From NCBI GenBank assembly GCA_010645155.1, contig CM021312.1, forward strand, positions 5,863,976-5,927,975: a stretch of 64,000 nucleotides of DNA, given 5' to 3'. Below are positions 59,719 to 64,000 of the stretch, piece after piece. How positions within the stretch are numbered: the stretch's first letter is position 1; every line of letters begins with the position of its first letter. The DNA is from Tigriopus japonicus. Its lineage: Eukaryota > Arthropoda > Copepoda > Harpacticoida > Harpacticidae. A model generated the notes under the pieces. That model was not told the origin of the DNA. It searched no databases and saw only the letters and a program-made list of their open reading frames with translations. Both the position numbers and the translations under genes were made by a program.

Positions 59719-61316
59719 TTACGATGAAATTTTATTTCGCCGCGATCGTCGAGATTTGATGTCGGACAATCGTTCGTAAGCCTGTTGGATCTCTAAAAAC
59801 CTGTAAGTGAAAAAAGTTCATGCATGACGTTGAAAGTGATTTTACTCAATTTTTACTCACTTTGCTTGCGCTTCTTCTTTCTCAGCCTCATTGGTAACTT
59901 TGTCTGGATGCCAACGCTTGGACAATTCACGATACTTCGTCCGAATTTCTTCTTGTGTTGAGCCTTGCTTTAGATCCAATATCTAAAAAAATCAAAATCG
60001 ACATAAAATTGTGTGGACCCAATATTATAAAGCTGTCGTGAGATTTCTAATGAAATAATCCCCTCAATAAGAAAAATATTTGCACTCACCTTTAGAGCAT
60101 TCTTTTCCCCAAGTGGATCCAGACTGTCTATGAGTTGCTGGAACGTGGATATGAAGCCATGAGCCCAAGCGTGGTTCCACAAGGCGCCCATGTTGCGCCA
60201 AAACTCTTGGACAGCCGGAGATTTGAGGAAATTTCCAATCGCGTCTCGTACTGGAATTTCATCACCTTCTTTCGTGACAACTCGCATATTGTAATAAACG
60301 TAAGATGTCCACAAAGATGAGTACATCAAAGCTGTAGAAAAATGGAAATTGATTGTAGAGAAATAGGGTTCCAATGAAAGGTCACTCGTTACTTACCGCA
60401 AATCACCAAAATGAGTGTTGTTCTCCAAAATGGCTCGGGTGCTTTGATTTTCCTTGACCATTGGCGAGATTTCCATTGAAAAGCGATGATCCCTGAAACA
60501 TTATCCCGTTTAAATATGAAACATTGAAGCTTCAAGTTTTCCAAAATAGGCTTACCAGACAGGCAGATCCAAGCATTACTGGAAAATCCCATAAATCTCA
60601 ATAAGTGTACGGCATAGCAAGCTAACATGGGCGGAAGAAGAGATCCTTGTTGTCTTCCAATGTTCCCAACCACCCAAATTCCTAAAAGTGTACAACAGAT
60701 GGGTTAAAAGTTAAACAATATTTTTGTCAAAGATAACACAATTGATTTACCTAAAGCTGTGGCGGCAGGAGCTAATATCATGGGCAAGAACTCTAGATCA
60801 ATGCCAAAATCTTCTCGGTTGGGAATCCCAAGGTGAAGAACTACACTCAGGATGTTTCCAAATAGGAGTTGACCTAAAATGCGTGAAAACTAGGGAACCA
60901 ATCGAAATTTTAGTGTTGTCGTTGGACTAGTATTTTTGAAAAGACTTACTGAAATAGGTGGGCGAGGATGTTTGCGCATGTATTCGGAGAGATCTTTCAG
61001 ATATTCGGCATCATTATTGGCCTCCCGAACATATTCGGGTATCCGCCAGATATCACGGAACCATCCTGCCCCGAAATATCCACCTTTCAAATGAAAAATA
61101 TTTTTAGCTAATAATTGAACGGTAAAAATGACATTTAACAGTCGTTATCTTACCTGGCAGACACCACCAAACAAAAGCCTGTTTGTAACGTCGGAGGTAC
61201 AAATGGTGTGCCCCCAAGAAGCCGCCAAACAGCCAGAAAAAGTATGCCAAACAGTAACTCTTCATTCTCTTGAACAGGGCACTGTCAATGCATCCTAAGT
61301 TATTTTTACCGGACAC
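59719..61316 (-). CDS. Dnajc22: DNAJC22 / wurst homologue (TM2 and J domain)
   Basis: Eight exons, in transcript order: 61154-61316, 60950-61083, 60751-60889, 60556-60681, 60397-60492, 60090-60331, 59861-59982, 59719-59800. They total 1104 bases and 367 residues. The N-terminal TM2 domain has YFFWLFGGFLGAHHLYLRRY and GYFGAGWFRDIWRIPEYV; several membrane segments follow. The C-terminal J domain (about 301-360) has KYRELSKRWHPDKV with the HPD motif at 325-327 and FLEIQQAYERLSD. This order is specific to DNAJC22; Drosophila wurst promotes clathrin-dependent endocytosis in airways (family knowledge). The first ATG at 61316 gives a 17-residue lead over Met18 (61265), which aligns better with vertebrate starts; either could be used. 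Confidence 0.96.
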
Positions 61317-64000
61317 TGATGTCAGTTTGCACTAGATTTTGGCAGAAAACCATGGGCTAAATGGTTACGTGGTTGTCGATAATGCAATTACTGGCCAGTA
61401 AAGGAACACAATGTTGAATAAGGCGACGTGGTCGTGGTGGTTGTTGTGGTGCTGAAGTCAGTCACCTGTGGCATGCCAGATTCCGTCCAAAGTGCCGGAA
61501 TTGTGGACGTACTTTGGGTAAATAGGTACGCACCTGTACACGCAACCTACTAATTCGTGAAATGTAGGTTATATGTTAGAAATAATTCAGTCAAAGCAAA
61601 TGCTCTCTCGTGTGGATTGAAATCTGGTTTGGCTCAAAAACAACCGAACTTCTGTCGAAGGAAGAAGCGAACATGGTTTCTCTTTAAGTCACCATTCAGG
61701 CATATTGGTACATGGGATTATCCTTTTTTAGACGTGTTTAAGACAGAAGAAGAAAGGATTTGAGGTGGAAAATTGTAGCATCAATATTAAATATAGTCCT
61801 TGAAATAAGTCAACATGTTTTTTTAAGGTTTATCAAGAAATATGGTATGTAGGTGGCATATTTCGATCGATTTGGAAAGCAGTTGTGTCTATCGCTTGAA
61901 ATAATAAATGCGTCGTATGTAACATCAACTAACGTTATTATTATTTTATAAAAATATCTTTGGTAAGCACTATTCTACATTACGTATTTCGATAACGGTG
62001 ACGAAGTGAGGACCGGACTCATTCTTTAAAGTTTTATGTCTTTCCTAAACACATTTTGACCGAAAACGCTCAAGGTAAACTTGAATCCAAAAGCGACTGA
62101 CTACTTCAAAAATGTTTCAAAATATGAGATAAAGCTTACACACAATGGATTCAGGAAAAATGCAAATTTTCGTGAAGAGTCTTTTTGGATTCTAAATATC
62201 TGATTTTTCCTCAAAAAATTCATTGTCCACCTTGGGCTTTGAAGGCTTGACCGACGCCGAAATCGATATTTTAACCAAAATTCCGACTTTCGGATGTTGA
62301 GCTCAATCATAGAGGACTGTAAACTGGAGACCGCTCCTCATTTCGCCGTTTACGTTAGTAGGGAAGTCTTTCCCAAGCACGGTGGATTGCTCAGCTCTCA
62401 CAGATGATATGTCAAGATTTTAAATACTTTTTTCAGCGTCAAAGTGTCAAAATGAACAACTTTCATAGAACCAATTATTATATTTTAGGTTATATAAAGT
62501 AATTAAATCCCTAAAACAAATTGCTAACATTTCCAAAACTGAAGTGATAGCTGTCAAAAGAGGCTGTAGATTGGCATAGACATCACATTTTACCCATTTA
62601 TCTCGAGCAGATGTTCAGCCATATTAGTACGATGAAATCTGAAATGATATTCTTTATTCATTTAAAGACATAGATTGTAAAATCTTTGTTATGTCTAGAT
62701 CTTTCATAGGTTTCCTATATCACTAGATATAAACTAATTTTGTTGGCTTGATGTTGGATTTTTTAAAATAAATTTATCAATCAATATTGGGCAGCTAACA
62801 AGGTCCATTTCTTCAATATTTATAACACTTTATTGATTCCTTAAGTTGTAAGAAGAGCTTACTTCTTTTCAATCCAAGCAGAGTGCACTTTCTTACTTCC
62901 TCATTCCCATTACATAATCAAGCACATGGGTTTCTCATTAGTTTCACTCATATGAAAGGAGTCAAATAGTTAAAAGTAGTTACTATAAATCACACTACCA
63001 CAGTTTCATGATATGCTTAAGAATGTTTCTTTCTGTGCGTCAAGCTGCACTTCAGCTGGGAAATTGGGAAGCATTACAAGAAGTACCATCAAATAAAAAT
63101 TCTTTCTTAGGTGACTTGATCAATGGACCAAATGCATTTGTGTTGAAAATTTGGGCAAATATATGCTAAGAAAATAATCTGTTTTGAGCTTAAAAGATGC
63201 CCCAAATTATGTATGCCTCACACAAAAAACACCGAAATTTGTCTTACTCTCTTGGTTCACTCACATTTAGAAAAAGTAAATGGACTTTTGGTATGTGGCT
63301 GAATCACCAACAGAACAAGCCCCGCCATCAAGATGAACTCACACACCATGAAGAATCTATCAGTAGTTGAGACTTGTCTGATTCCAAAATAACTGTGGGT
63401 GTGAATTTGCTCCTATCACTAAAGCTGTTGCACTACTTTCAAAGGTGGGTGTGCCATCAACCATGGACTGTAGCACTATAACAGATGAAGGAGTACTTCT
63501 ACAAGTCAAATGAACTGAACTTACGACTCAAAAAACACACTTGAAAGGCACTGCACAGATGAATTAAACACACAATTCAAGATGATTTTTCAAGATGTTT
63601 GTAATGTTGTGAGTGAGAAGCAACTGGCAAAACAAACAAGGGTGACTGCAAATTGTAGGCTTACTATAATTGTGATTTGGATCTTGCAAAAAGAATTATT
63701 AAGTCTCAAGTCATTTCTTTAAATAATAGAAGCCTACCATGAGCCTATGAATTGCAGAAGGAACTTAATACTCAAAATATAAAATGTTGTTGTGCTGCCA
63801 TCAGAAGAAATCATGTTGTCTGATGGTCAATGATCTCGTCATCTTTTGAATGGCAAATGTGGCCAATCCTGCCCAATGAGAATTGACTTGGGTTGCCTGA
63901 ATGACACATAATTTGAGACAGGCACTTTTTCTGATGTGGTTTCAGATCCTTTCAATTAAGAAATCCTTGTCTAGAGGTATGGTTGACAACTCTGCAGGGA
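61317..64000. other. No gene seen to the right edge
   Basis: 2.7 kb upstream of DNAJC22. It should contain that gene's promoter near 61320-61560. The rest is AT-rich, without a conserved frame, RNA gene or clear repeat that I can support. Confidence 0.6.

Overview
The window is animal nuclear DNA. Genes are split by GT-AG introns, coding exons are sparse, the sequence is AT-rich, there are several kinds of DNA transposon and retroposon, and one run of Ns marks an assembly gap. The gene content (CUB-like secreted proteins with the VVRF...GFG(V/I)CC signature, a wurst/DNAJC22 homologue, a THAP-domain protein, FAS1 and thrombospondin-repeat proteins) points to an arthropod. A crustacean such as a copepod is my inference, not something the sequence proves. 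I rebuilt gene models by hand from open frames, splice sites and intron phase. In every complete model the phases close and the total is divisible by three.

Left part (1-31 kb): three paralogues of one arthropod CUB-like secreted family. CUB-1 (+, 2394-8764) lacks its first two exons in this window. CUB-3 (-, 9393-18063) is the most diverged and has introns full of transposons. CUB-2 (+, 24833-31028) is complete, with 14 exons and 396 aa. CUB-1 and CUB-2 match exon for exon in length, except exon 13. This region and the gap between CUB-3 and CUB-2 carry most of the mobile DNA: at least four short hAT-like elements with 8-bp target duplications or close to it, foldback elements, a tRNA-derived SINE nested in a foldback element, LINE 3' fragments, a Tc1/mariner remnant and a decayed Gypsy-type protease fragment.

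Middle (33-47 kb): a three-domain FAS1 (fasciclin-like) secreted protein with a Thr-rich linker (-, 33036-36537), then a membrane-anchored protein with four thrombospondin type-1 repeats (+, 40961-43607). That gene is tail to tail with CABLES (-, 43710-51916, 10 coding exons, 670 aa), a cyclin-box protein. The Golgi gene TVP23 (+, 45512-46562) lies inside a CABLES intron on the opposite strand and stops 9 bp before a CABLES exon.

Right part (51-64 kb): TMEM164 (+), head to head with CABLES; a DD37D mariner-type transposon with terminal repeats and one frameshift, itself inserted in an older repeat; a THAP zinc-finger gene (-); a small secreted protein without cysteine (-); and DNAJC22/wurst (-). 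The last 2.7 kb show no gene.

The genes do not form a pathway. The organised features are the CUB-like cluster and the nested, overlapping CABLES/TVP23/TSR block.
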